Source of the DNA: Colletes latitarsis
Taxonomy: Eukaryota > Arthropoda > Insecta > Hymenoptera > Colletidae
Assembly (NCBI RefSeq): GCF_051014445.1
Contig: NC_135134.1
Coordinates: 27,283,672 to 27,347,671 of the forward strand
Length of the DNA: 64,000 nucleotides
Reading direction: 5' to 3'
Below the pieces are notes generated by a model, which was given only the letters and a program-made list of their open reading frames with translations, did not search any database and had not been told where the DNA came from. Of this stretch, positions 21,659 to 34,646 are shown piece after piece. Both the position numbers and the translations under genes were made by a program. The stretch's first letter is position 1. Every line of letters starts with the position of its first letter.

Positions 21659-24600
21659 GATCCAAGCCAGAAAAAACCCAGGATCCGTTCAACAAGTATG
21701 TGAAGAATGCGAAAGTATGAGTCTGATGAGTGAAAATCCCAGGCCTAACCTAGACCTAACATGCGTTATCCTTAATAATATTGATCGAAACCAGGTTTAA
21801 TCGACTGTTTCAGTGTGGTACCACACTACTACGTGACCCAAACCAGAAAAAACCCAGGATCCGTTCAACAAGTATGTGAAGAATGCGAAAGTATGAGTCT
21901 GATGAGTGAAAATCCCAGGCCTAACCTAGACCTAACATGCGTTATCCTTAATAATATTGATCGAAACCAGGTTTAATCGACTGTTTCAGTGTGGTACCAC
22001 ATTACTACGTGATCCAAACCAGAAAAAAACCCAGGATCTGATCAACGATTATGTCAAGTGTGCGAAAGTATGAGTCTGATGAGGGCAAATCCCAGACCTA
22101 TCCCAGACCTAACTTGCGATATCCTCTAAAATATTGATCGAAACCAGGTTTAATTGACTGTTTTATTGTGGTACCACATTACTACGTGATCCAAACCAGA
22201 AGCAACCCAGGTTCTGTTCAACAAGTATGTGAAAAACGCGAAATTCTGAGCCTGATGAGGGCAAATCTTAGACCTAACCTTGACCTAACATGCGTTATCC
22301 TCTAAAATATTTATCCAGACCAGGTTTCATTGAATGTTTCAGTGTGGGACCACTTTAGTACGTGATCCAATCCAGAAATAGCCCAGGATCTAGCCATAAA
22401 GTATGAGAAATATGCGAAAGAATGAGCCTGATGAGAGCAAATCCCTGACCTAACCTAGACCTAACATGCGTTATCCTCTAAAATATTGAGCGAAACCAGG
22501 TTTAATGGACTGTTTCAGTGTGGCACCACTTTACTACGTGATCCAAAGCAGAAAAAACCCAGGATCCGTTCAACAAGTATGTGAAGAATGCGAAAGTATG
22601 AGTCTGATGAGTGAAAATCCCAGGCCTAACCTAGACCTAACATGAATTATTCTCTAAAATATTGATCGAAACCAGATTTAATTGACCGTTTCAGTGTGGT
22701 CCCACATTACTACGTGATGCAAACCAGAAAAAACCCTGGGTCCGTTCAACAAGTATGTGAAGAATGCGATAGTATGAGTCTGATGAGTGAAAATCCCAGG
22801 CCTAATCTAGACCTAACATGCGTTATCCTCAAAAATATTGACCGAAACCTGGTTTAATCGACTGTTTCAGTGTGGTACCATATTACTATGTGATCCAAAC
22901 CAGAAAATAACCCAGGATCTGATCAACGAGTATGTGAAGGGTGCGAAAATATGAGTCTGACGAGGTCAAATCCCAGACGTATCCCAGACCTAACATGCGT
23001 TATCCTCTAAAATATTGATCGAAACCAGGTTTAATCGACTGCTTCAGTGTGGTACCACATTACTACGTGATCCAAACCAGAAAAAACCCAGGATCTGTTC
23101 AACAAGTATGTGAAAAACGCGAAAGTATGAGCCTGATTAGGGCGAATCCCAGATCTATCCCAGACCTAACATGCGTTGTCCTCTAAAATACTGATGGAAA
23201 CCAGGTTTAATTGACTGTTTCAGTGTTGTACTTCATTACTACGTTATGCAATCCAGAAAAAGCCCGGGATCTAGCCATCAAGTATGAGAAATATGCGAAA
23301 GAATGAGCCTGATAAGAGCAAATCCCAGACCTAACCTAGACCTAACATGAATTATTCTCTAAAATATTGATCGAAACCAGGATTAATTGACTGTTTCAGC
23401 GTGGTACCACATTACTACGTGATACAATCCAGAAAAAGCCCAGGATCTAGCCATCAAGTATGAGAAATATGCGATAGAATGAGCCTGATGAGGGCAAATC
23501 CTAGACCTAACCCAGACCTAACATGCGTTATCCTCTAAAATATTTATCAAGACCAGGTTTAATTGATTGTTTCAGTGTGGTCCCACATTACTACGTGATC
23601 CAAACCAGAAAAAACCCAGGATCTGTTCAATATGTATGAGAAATATGCGAAAGAATGAGCCTGATGAGAGCAAATCCTAGACATAACCCAGACCTAACAT
23701 GCGTTATCCTCTAAAATATTTATCCAGACCAGGTTTCATTGAATGTTTCAGTGTGGTACCACTTTACAACGTGATCCAATCCAGAAATAGCCCAGGATCT
23801 AGCCATGAAGTATGAGAAATATGCGAAAGTAAGAGCCTGATGAGGGCAAATCCTAGACCTATCCCAGACCTAACTTGCGTTATCCTCCAAAATATTGATC
23901 GAAACCAGGTTTAATTGTCTGTTTCAGCGTGGTACCACATTACTACGTGATACAATCCAGAAACAGCCCAGGATCTAGCCATGAAGTATGAGAAATATGC
24001 GAAAGTATGAGCCGGATGGGGGCAAATCCCAGACCTATCCCAGACCTAGCTTGCGTTATCCTCTAAAATATTGATCGAAACCAGGTTTAATGGATTGTTT
24101 CAGTGTGGTCCCACATTACTACGTGATCCAAACCTGAAAAAACCCAGGATCCGTTCAACAAGTATGTGAAGAATGCGAAAGTATGAGTCTGATGAGTGAA
24201 AATCCCAGGCCTAACCTAGACCTAACATGAATTATTCTCTAAAATATTGATCGAAACCAGATTTAATTGACTGTTTCAGTGTGGTCCCACATTACTACGT
24301 GATGCAAACCAGAAAAAACCCTGGGTCCGTTCAACAAGTATGTGAAGAATGCGATAGTATGAGTCTGATGAGTGAAAATCCCAGGCCTAACCTAGACCTA
24401 ACATGAATTATTCTCTAAAATATTGATCGAAACCAGGTTTAATCGACTGTTTCAGCGTGGTACCACATTACTACGTGATCCAAACCAGAAAAAGCCCACG
24501 ATCTAGCCATGAAGTATGAGAAATATGCGAAAGTAAGAGCCTGATGAGGGCAAATCCTAGACCTATCCCAGACCTAACTTGCGTTATCCTCTAAACTATT

Positions 24601-25983
24601 GATCGAAACCAGGTTTAATTGACTGTTTCAGCGTGGTACCACATTACTACGTGATACAATCCAGAAACAGCCCAGGATCTAGCCATGAAGTATGAGAAAT
24701 ATGCGAAAGTATGAGCCTGATGAGGGCAAATCCTAGACCTAACCCAGACCTAAAACGCGTTATCCTCTAAAATATTTATCAAGACCAGGTTTAATTGATT
24801 GTTTCAGTGTGGTCCCACATTACTACGTGATCCAAAACAGAAAAAACCCAGGATCTGTTCAACAAGTATGTGAAAAACGCGAAAGTATGAGCCTGATGAG
24901 GGCAAATCCCAGACCTATCCCAGACCTAACTTGCGTTGTCCCCTAAGATATTGATGGAAACCAGGTTTAATTGACTGTTTCAGTGTTGTACTTCATTACT
25001 ACGTGATGCGATCCAGAAAAAGCCCAGGATCTAGCCATCAAGTATGAGAAATATGCGAAAGAATGAGCCTGATGAGAGCAAATCCCAGACCTAACCTAGA
25101 CCAAACATGAATTATTCTCTAAAATATTGATCGAAACCATGTTCAATTGACTGTTTCAGTGTTGTACTTCATTACTACGTGATGCAATCCAGAAAAAGCC
25201 CAGGATCTAGCCATCAAGTATGAGAAATATGCGAAAGAATGAGCCTGATGAGGGCAAATCCTAGACCTAACCCAGACCTAACATGCGTTATCCTCTAAAA
25301 TATTTATCCAGACCAGGTTTCATTGAATGTTTCAGTGTGGTACCACTTTACAACGTGATCCAATCCAGAAATAGCCCAGGATCTAGCCATGAAGTATGAG
25401 AAATATGCGAAAGTATGAGCCTGATGAGGGGAAATCCTAGACCTAACCTAGACCTAAAATACGTTATCCTCTAAAATATTTATCAAGACCAGGTTTAATT
25501 GATTGTTTCAGTGTGGTCCCACATTACTACGTGATCCAAACCAGAAAAAACCCAGGATCTGTTCAACAAGTATGTGAAAAACGCGAAAGTATGAGCCTGA
25601 TGAGGGCAAATCCCAGACCTATCCCAGACCTAACTTGCGTTGTCCCCTAAGATATTGATGGAAACCAGGTTTAATTAACTGTTTCAGTGTTGTACTTCAT
25701 TACTACGTGATGCGATCCAGAAAAAGCCCAGGATCTAGCCATCAAGTATGAGAAATATGCGAAAGAATGAGCCTGATGAGAGCAAATCCCAGACCTAACC
25801 TAGACCAAACATGAATTATTCTCTAAAATATTGTTCGAAATCATGTTCAATTGACTGTTTCAGTGTTGTACTTCATTACTACGTGATGCAATCCAGAAAA
25901 AGCCCATTATCTAGCCATCAAGTATGAGAAATATGCGAAAGAATGAGCCTGATGAGGGCAAATCCAAGACCTATCCCAGACCT

Positions 25984-25986
<3 letters not shown>
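21657..25986 (+). repeat. 176-bp satellite array, block between the two retrotransposon copies
   Basis: About 24.6 monomers, same orientation as the flanking blocks. It starts within a monomer at GTGATCC and ends at CCTAAC, at the T tract of the inverted copy. The monomers with CCCTCGATCAGG that are common to the left do not occur here. The last 1.3 kb is closely related to 41450-42770. No gene is seen. Confidence 0.96.
25973..25986 (+). repeat. Target site duplication, left copy
   Basis: ATCCCAGACCTAAC, identical to 27629-27642 on the other side of the truncated element. The next two bases (TT) also match, so the duplication is 14-16 bp. A 14-bp duplication is typical of R1 in 28S rDNA. Confidence 0.9.
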
Positions 25987-26015
<29 letters not shown>

Positions 26016-26531
26016 GTCGTGGGGAAAATCTTCGAAAGACTCCCTCCCACCTCCTTGGGGAGTGGTGGGAGGGCTGTGTGGGATTCCCCGCGCCCGTACA
26101 ACGACAGGCGCGGGACCTACCCACTAAAAACCCCACCGTGACCCTTCGGCACGCTTTGGGAGGATACCGGGAATCGCTCGAAGCATTCTTCCGGTATCCT
26201 CCCCGTGCCCGCGCTTTCGCGCCCATCCCCCGGGGGGACAATCGGTCCCCCCAGTAGACACACTGCCTCATAGCGGCGGGACGGGGCCACTCCATCCCGC
26301 CGCTATCCGTCCCGGGGCCGCGTTTAGTGGCGGCTGCGAGCCCCAACTCGCAACCGCCCGCGACCCCGTTTCCACCCCTCGGCGGCCGGGCGTTCATGGC
26401 CGCACCAGACCGCCGAGGGTGCCTCCCCTTGCGTCGGACCGTTAGGGGGAGGCACTCCTAACCCCAACCGGTCCGACCCGGCGCCGCCTGGCGGGAGGAG
26501 GGTCCCCTCAGGACCCCCCTCCCAGCCTAGG
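26016..26531 (-). promoter_or_regulatory. 3' UTR of the truncated copy
   Basis: 516 bp, exactly the length of the full-length element's 3' UTR, with hairpins 2 and 3 unchanged and hairpins 1 and 4 retained with slightly shorter stems. Conservation of the arms despite scattered substitutions supports them as real structures, though two young copies give weak evidence. Confidence 0.75.
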
Positions 26532-27628
26532 TCATCCGCCACGCCGAGGCGGCCGCCCGCGACGCCTCGCGACCGGGCGACGACCTCGGGCCACCGCACA
26601 AGCGCGAGCTTCAGCGCGTCGCTGAAGTTCGCGCTCCCTCCCCGCGGCCTCCTTTTGCAACATTACGTTCTCGCAGAAGGAGGCCACGGCCCTCCACTTC
26701 TCCTCGCTGCCGAGCATGGCGCGCACCACGCCCGGCAGCGAGACATCCCGCCCGACGACGCCGACCAGGACACGGCGCTCCCCCTCCCACGCGGGGCATA
26801 CCTCCAGGGTATGATCCGCCGTGTCCTGCTCAGCGTCGCAGTGGCAGCAACGCGCCGTCGGCTCCTTCCCTATCCGGCACAGGTATCTTCCGAAGCTGCC
26901 ATGCCCGGAAAATACCTGTGCCAGCCGGTAGGTGAGGCTGCCATGGCCTCTGTCCAGCCACTCCTTCAGGAGTGGCCGAACAGCCCCGACAGTCCGGTGC
27001 CCCGCGGTTGGCAGAGCCAGCCGCTCCTGCCACGCGAGCAACACGGACTGCCGGGCCTGGCGCTTCAAATCGCCCCAAGCAGGTTCCTGCCCGCCCGGGA
27101 CCGCCCCCACCCCCGCGCGACGGTCGACGCGGTGCCGGTACATCACCGCGTGCGACCGCGCGAGCAGGTCCATGGGCGGCATCCCCGCTAGAACCGTCAC
27201 CGCCTCATGTGACATGGTCCGATACCCACGGACGACCCTGAGCGCCATGCGCCTCTGCACCCGACGCAGCATAGTCATACTGCGCCGGGAGGCAGTCAGG
27301 TCGTCCGCCCAGACGGGGGCCCCGTATAGGGCCACCGACTGGACCATTGCCACATAGGAGCGACGAACTCGGCCCGCCGGGCCCCCCAGGTTGGGCAGGA
27401 TCCGGCCCAGAGCCGCAACCATCCTTTCCAACCGGGGGACCAGGCAGCGGAAATGCTTCTCGAAACGCCAGTGGCTATCGAGGATCAGCCCCAGATACCT
27501 GATCTGGGGCTTCACCTCGATGTCAGCCCCACCCACCCGAATCAGAGGGGGTGGCGGATCCTGCCGAGGTGAATGAAACGCAATCACCTCGGTCTTATGG
27601 ACCGCCACCGTCATCCCCATCCCCCTGA
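26532..27628 (-). pseudogene. ORF2 remnant (C-terminal third)
   Basis: Encodes the equivalent of ORF2 residues from about 697 to 1060, starting after the YADD motif. It includes the region after the catalytic core and the C-terminal Cys/His motif but lacks the endonuclease and the reverse transcriptase active site, so it cannot mobilise itself. The frame is open to the normal stop. From Met699 I count seven substitutions in 362 residues (among them L786S, A807T, A839V, V893L and M931L), about 98 percent identity. There is no start context of its own. Confidence 0.9.
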
Positions 27629-27642
27629 ATCCCAGACCTAAC
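27629..27642 (+). repeat. Target site duplication, right copy
   Basis: ATCCCAGACCTAAC, identical to 25973-25986. It lies in the 11-bp tandem part of the satellite monomer. Confidence 0.9.
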
Positions 27643-27779
27643 TTGCGTTATCCTCTAAAATATTGATCGAAACCAGGTTTAATTGACTGTTTCAGTGTGG
27701 TACCACATTACTACGTGATCCAATCCAGAAATAGCCCAGGATCTAGCCATGAAGTATGAGAAATATGCGAAAGTATGAG

Positions 27780-30700
27780 CCTGACGAGGGCAAATTCTAG
27801 ACCTAACCCAAACCTAACATGCGTTATCCTCTAAAATATTTATCAAGACCAGGTTTAATTGATTGTTTCAGTGTGGTCCCACATTACTACGTGATCCAAA
27901 CCAGAAAAAACCCAGGATCCGTTCAACAAGTATGTGAGGAATGCGAAAGTATGAGTCTGATGAGTGAAAATCCCAGGCCTAACCTAGACCTAACATGAAT
28001 TATTCTCTAAAATATTGATCGAAACCAGATTTAATTGACTGTTTCAGTGTGGTCCTACATTACTACGTGATGCAAACCAGAAAAAACCCAGGGTCCGTTC
28101 AACAAGTATGTGAAGAATGCGATAGTATGAGTCTGATGAGTGAAAATCCCAGGCCTAATCTAGACCTAACATGCGTTATCCTCAAAAATATTGACCGAAA
28201 CCTGGTTTAATCGACTGTTTCAGTGTGGTAGCATATTACTATGTGATCCAAACCAGAAAATAACCCAGGATCTGATCAACGAGTATGTGAAGGGTGCGAA
28301 AGTATGAGTCTGACGAGGTCAAATCCCAGACTTATCCCAGACCTAACATGCGTTATCCTCTAAAATATTGATCGAAACCAGGTTTAATCGACTGCTTCAG
28401 TGTGGTACCACATTACTACGTGATCCAAACCAGAAAAAACCCAGGATCTGTTCAACAAGTATGTGAAAAACGCGAAAGTATGAGCCTGATTAGGGCGAAT
28501 CCCAGATCTATCCCAGACCTAACTTGCGTTGTCCTCTAAAATATTGATGGAAACCAGGTTTAATTGACTGTTTCAGTGTTGTACTTCATTACTACGTTAT
28601 GCAATCCAGAAAAAGCCCGGGATCTAGCCATCAAGTATGAGAAATATGCGAAAGAATGAGCCTGATGAGGGCAAATCCTAGACCTAATCCAGACCTAACA
28701 TGCGTTATCCTCTAAAATATTGATCGAAACCAGGATTAATTGACTGTTTCAGCGTGGTACCACATTACTACGTGATACAATCCGGAAGAAGCCCAGGATC
28801 TAGCCATCAAGTTTGAGAAATATGCGAAAGAATGAGCCTGATGAGGGCAAATCCTAGACCTAATCCAGACCTAACATGCGTTATCCTCTAAAATATTGAT
28901 CGCAACCAGGTTCAATTGACTGTTTCAGTGTGGTCCCACATTACTACGTGATCCAAACCAGAAAAAACCCAGGATCAGTTCAACAAGTATGTGAAAAACG
29001 CGAAAGTATGAGTCTGATGAGGTCAAATTCCAGACCTATCCCAGACTTAACTTGCGTTATCCTCTAAAATATTGATCGAAACCAGGTTTAATCGACTGTT
29101 TCAGCGTGGTACCACATTACTACGTGATCCAAACCTGAAAAAACCCAGGATCTGTTCAACAAGTATGTGAAAAACGCGAAAGTATGAGCCTGATGAGGGC
29201 AAATCCCAGACCTATCCCAGACCTAACTTGCGTTATCCTCTAAAATATTGATCGAAACCAGGTTTAATTGACTGTTTCAGCGTGGTACCACATTACTACG
29301 TGATACAATCCAGAAACAGCCCAGGATCTAGCCATGAAGTATGAGAAATATGCGAAAGTATGAGCCTGATGAGGGCAAATCCTAGACCTAACCCAGACCT
29401 AACATGCGTTATCCTCTAAAATATTTATCAAGACCAGGTTTAATTGATTGTTTCAGTGTGGTCCCACATTACTACGTGATCCAAACCAGAAAAAACCCAG
29501 GATCTGTTCAATATGTATGAGAAATATGCGAAAGAATGAGCCTGATGAGAGCAAATCCCAGACCTTACCTTGACCTAACATGAATTATTCTCTAAAATAT
29601 TGATCGAAACCAGATTTAATTGACTGTTTCAGCGTGGTACCACACTACTACGTGATCCAAACCAGAAAAAACCCAGGATCCGTTCAACAAGTATGTTAAA
29701 ACTGCGAAAGTATGAGTCTGATGAGGGCAAATCCAAGACCTATCCCAGACTTAACTTGCGTTATCCTCTAAAATATTGATCGAAACCAGGTTTAATCGAC
29801 TGTTTCAGCGTGGTACCACATTACTACGTGATCCAAACCAGAAAAAGCCCACGATCTAGCCATGAAGTATGAGAAATATGCGAAAGTAAGAGCCTGATGA
29901 GGGCAAATCCTAGACCTATCCCAGACCTAACTTGCGTTATCCTCTAAAATATTGATCGAAACCAGGTTTAACTGACTGTTTCAGCGTGGTACCACATTAC
30001 TACGTGATACAATCCAGAAACAGCCCAGGATCTAGCCATGAAGTATGAGAAATATGCGAAAGTATGAGCCTGACGAGGGCAAATTCTAGACCTAACCCAA
30101 ACCTAACATGCGTTATCCTCTAAAATATTTATCAAGACCAGGTTTAATTGATTGTTTCAGTGTGGTCCCACATTACTACGTGATCCAAACCAGAAAAAAC
30201 CCAGGATCCGTTCAACAAGTATGTGAGGAATGCGAAAGTATGAGTCTGATGAGTGAAAATCCCAGGCCTAACCTAGACCTAACATGAATTATTCTCTAAA
30301 ATATTGATCGAAACCAGATTTAATTGACTGTTTCAGTGTGGTCCTACATTACTACGTGATGCAAACCAGAAAAAACCCAGGGTCCGTTCAACAAGTATGT
30401 GAAGAATGCGATAGTATGAGTCTGATGAGTGAAAATCCCAGGCCTAATCTAGACCTAACATGCGTTATCCTCAAAAATATTGACCGAAACCTGGTTTAAT
30501 CGACTGTTTCAGTGTGGTAGCATATTACTATGTGATCCAAACCAGAAAATAACCCAGGATCTGATCAACGAGTATGTGAAGGGTGCGAAAGTATGAGTCT
30601 GACGAGGTCAAATCCCAGACTTATCCCAGACCTAACATGCGTTATCCTCTAAAATATTGATCGAAACCAGGTTTAATCGACTGCTTCAGTGTGGTACCAC

Positions 30701-33700
30701 ATTACTACGTGATCCAAACCAGAAAAAACCCAGGATCTGTTCAACAAGTATGTGAAAAACGCGAAAGTATGAGCCTGATTAGGGCGAATCCCAGATCTAT
30801 CCCAGACCTAACTTGCGTTGTCCTCTAAAATATTGATGGAAACCAGGTTTAATTGACTGTTTCAGTGTTGTACTTCATTACTACGTTATGCAATCCAGAA
30901 AAAGCCCGGGATCTAGCCATCAAGTATGAGAAATATGCGAAAGAATGAGCCTGATGAGGGCAAATCCTAGACCTAATCCAGACCTAACATGCGTTATCCT
31001 CTAAAATATTGATCGAAACCAGGATTAATTGACTGTTTCAGCGTGGTACCACATTACTACGTGATACAATCCAGAAAAAGCCCAGGATCTAGCCATCAAG
31101 TTTGAGAAATATGCGAAAGAATGAGCCTGATGAGGGCAAATCCTAGACCTAATCCAGACCTAACATGCGTTATCCTCTAAAATATTGATCGCAACCAGGT
31201 TCAATTGACTGTTTCAGTGTGGTCCCACATTACTACGTGATCCAAACCAGAAAAAACCCAGGATCAGTTCAACAAGTATGTGAAAAACGCGAAAGTATGA
31301 GTCTGATGAGGTCAAATTCCAGACCTATCCCAGACTTAACTTGCGTTATCCTCTAAAATATTGATCGAAACCAGGTTTAATCGACTGTTTCAGCGTGGTA
31401 CCACATTACTACGTGATCCAAACCTGAAAAAACCCAGGATCTGTTCAACAAGTATGTGAAAAACGCGAAAGTATGAGCCTGATGAGGGCAAATCCCAGAC
31501 CTATCCCAGACCTAACTTGCGTTATCCTCTAAAATATTGATCGAAACCAGGTTTAATTGACTGTTTCAGCGTGGTACCACATTACTACGTGATACAATCC
31601 AGAAACAGCCCAGGATCTAGCCATGAAGTATGAGAAATATGCGAAAGTATGAGCCTGATGAGGGCAAATCCTAGACCTAACCCAGACCTAACATGCGTTA
31701 TCCTCTAAAATATTTATCAAGACCAGGTTTAATTGATTGTTTCAGTGTGGTCCCACATTACTACGTGATCCAAACCAGAAAAAACCCAGGATCTGTTCAA
31801 TATGTATGAGAAATATGCGAAAGAATGAGCCTGATGAGAGCAAATCCCAGACCTTACCTTGACCTAACATGAATTATTCTCTAAAATATTGATCGAAACC
31901 AGATTTAATTGACTGTTTCAGCGTGGTACCACACTACTACGTGATCCAAACCAGAAAAAACCCAGGATCCGTTCAACAAGTATGTTAAAACTGCGAAAGT
32001 ATGAGTCTGATGAGGGCAAATCCAAGACCTATCCCAGACTTAACTTGCGTTATCCTCTAAAATATTGATCGAAACCAGGTTTAATCGACTGTTTCAGCGT
32101 GGTACCACATTACTACGTGATCCAAACCAGAAAAAGCCCACGATCTAGCCATGAAGTATGAGAAATATGCGAAAGTAAGAGCCTGATGAGGGCAAATCCT
32201 AGACCTATCCCAGACCTAACTTGCGTTATCCTCTAAAATATTGATCGAAACCAGGTTTAACTGACTGTTTCAGCGTGGTACCACATTACTACGTGATACA
32301 ATCCAGAAACAGCCCAGGATCTAGCCATGAAGTATGAGAAATATGCGAAAGTATGAGCCTGACGAGGGCAAATTCTAGACCTAACCCAAACCTAACATGC
32401 GTTATCCTCTAAAATATTTATCAAGACCAGGTTTAATTGATTGTTTCAGTGTGGTCCCACATTACTACGTGATCCAAACCAGAAAAAACCCAGGATCCGT
32501 TCAACAAGTATGTGAGGAATGCGAAAGTATGAGTCTGATGAGTGAAAATCCCAGGCCTAACCTAGACCTAACATGAATTATTCTCTAAAATATTGATCGA
32601 AACCAGATTTAATTGACTGTTTCAGTGTGGTCCTACATTACTACGTGATGCAAACCAGAAAAAACCCAGGGTCCGTTCAACAAGTATGTGAAGAATGCGA
32701 TAGTATGAGTCTGATGAGTGAAAATCCCAGGCCTAATCTAGACCTAACATGCGTTATCCTCAAAAATATTGACCGAAACCTGGTTTAATCGACTGTTTCA
32801 GTGTGGTAGCATATTACTATGTGATCCAAACCAGAAAATAACCCAGGATCTGATCAACGAGTATGTGAAGGGTGCGAAAGTATGAGTCTGACGAGGTCAA
32901 ATCCCAGACGTATCCCAGACCTAACATGCGTTATCCTCTAAAATATTGATCGAAACCAGGTTTAATCGACTGCTTCAGTGTGGTACCACATTACTACGTG
33001 ATCCAAACCAGAAAAAACCCAGGATCTGTTCAACAAGTATGTGAAAAACGCGAAAGTATGAGCCTGATTAGGGCGAATCCCAGATCTATCCCAGACCTAA
33101 CTTGCGTTGTCCTCTAAAATATTGATGGAAACCAGGTTTAATTGACTGTTTCAGTGTTGTACTTCATTACTACGTTATGCAATCCAGAAAAAGCCCGGGA
33201 TCTAGCCATCAAGTATGAGAAATATGCGAAAGAATGAGCCTGATGAGGGCAAATCCTAGACCTAATCCAGACCTAACATGCGTTATCCTCTAAAATATTG
33301 ATCGAAACCAGGATTAATTGACTGTTTCTGCGTGGTACCACATTACTACGTGATACAATCCAGAAAAAGCCCAGGATCTAGCCATCAAGTTTGAGAAATA
33401 TGCGAAAGAATGAGCCTGATGAGGGCAAATCCTAGACCTAATCCAGACCTAACATGCGTTATCCTCTAAAATATTGATCGCAACCAGGTTTAATTGACTG
33501 TTTCAGTGTGGTCCCACATTACTACGTGATCCAAACCAGAAAAAACCCAGGATCAGTTCAACAAGTATGTGAAAAACGCGAAAGTATGAGTCTGATGAGG
33601 TCAAATTCCAGACCTATCCCAGACTTAACTTGCGTTATCCTCTAAAATATTGATCGAAACCAGGTTTAATCGACTGTTTCAGCGTGGTACCACATTACTA

Positions 33701-34646
33701 CGTGATCCAAACCAGAAAAAACCCAGGATCTGTTCAACAAGTATGTGAAAAACGCGAAAGTATGAGCCTGATGAGGGCAAATCCCAGACCTATCCCAGAC
33801 CTAACTTGCGTTATCCTCTAAAATATTGATCGAAACCAGGTTTAATTGACTGTTTCAGCGTGGTACCACATTACTACGTGATACAATCCAGAAACAGCCC
33901 AGGATCTAGCCATGAAGTATGAGAAATATGCGAAAGTATGAGCCTGATGAGGGCAAATCCTAGACCTAACCCAGACCTAACATGCGTTATCCTCTAAAAT
34001 ATTTATCAAGACCAGGTTTAATTGATTGTTTCAGTGTGGTCCCACATTACTACGTGATCCAAACCAGAAAAAACCCAGGATCTGTTCAATATGTATGAGA
34101 AATATGCGAAAGAATGAGCCTGATGAGAGCAAATCCCAGACCTTACCTTGACCTAACATGAATTATTCTCTAAAATATTGATCGAAACCAGATTTAATTG
34201 ACTGTTTCAGCGTGGTACCACACTACTACGTGATCCAAACCAGAAAAAACCCAGGATCCGTTCAACAAGTATGTTAAAACTGCGAAAGTATGAGTCTGAT
34301 GAGGGCAAATCCAAGACCTATCCCAGACTTAACTTGCGTTATCCTCTAAAATATTGATCGAAACCAGGTTTAATCGACTGTTTCAGCGTGGTACCACATT
34401 ACTACGTGATCCAAACCAGAAAAAGCCCACGATCTAGCCATGAAGTATGAGAAATATGCGAAAGTAAGAGCCTGATGAGGGCAAATCCTAGACCTATCCC
34501 AGACCTAACTTGCGTTATCCTCTAAAATATTGATCGAAACCAGGTTTAACTGACTGTTTCAGCGTGGTACCACATTACTACGTGATACAATCCAGAAACA
34601 GCCCAGGATCTAGCCATGAAGTATGAGAAATATGCGAAAGTATGAG
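27780..34646 (+). repeat. Higher-order repeat: 2289-bp (13-monomer) unit, three tandem copies
   Basis: Units start at 27780, 30069 and 32358 with the marker CCTGACGAGGGCAAATTCTA. A second marker, AGGATCAGTT followed by an AAAAACGCG monomer, recurs at 28971, 31260 and 33549. Both give a spacing of exactly 2289 bp. The units differ at only a handful of bases (for example CAGACTTATCC in units 1 and 2, CAGACGTATCC in unit 3). The array starts within one monomer of the truncated retrotransposon. Confidence 0.93.

Larger units (their letters stand above)
25987..27628 (-). mobile_element. 5'-truncated copy of the same retrotransposon
   Basis: Minus-strand copy: a 29-nt T tract (25987-26015, the A tail) followed by 1613 bp equivalent to 20000-21612 of the full-length copy, with no net length change. 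It retains the last third of ORF2 and the whole 3' UTR. The 5' end stops within ORF2 at codon 696 by copy-1 numbering. 5' truncation, an A tail and a perfect flanking duplication are the standard signature of incomplete target-primed reverse transcription. The two copies lie tail to tail. Confidence 0.95.
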
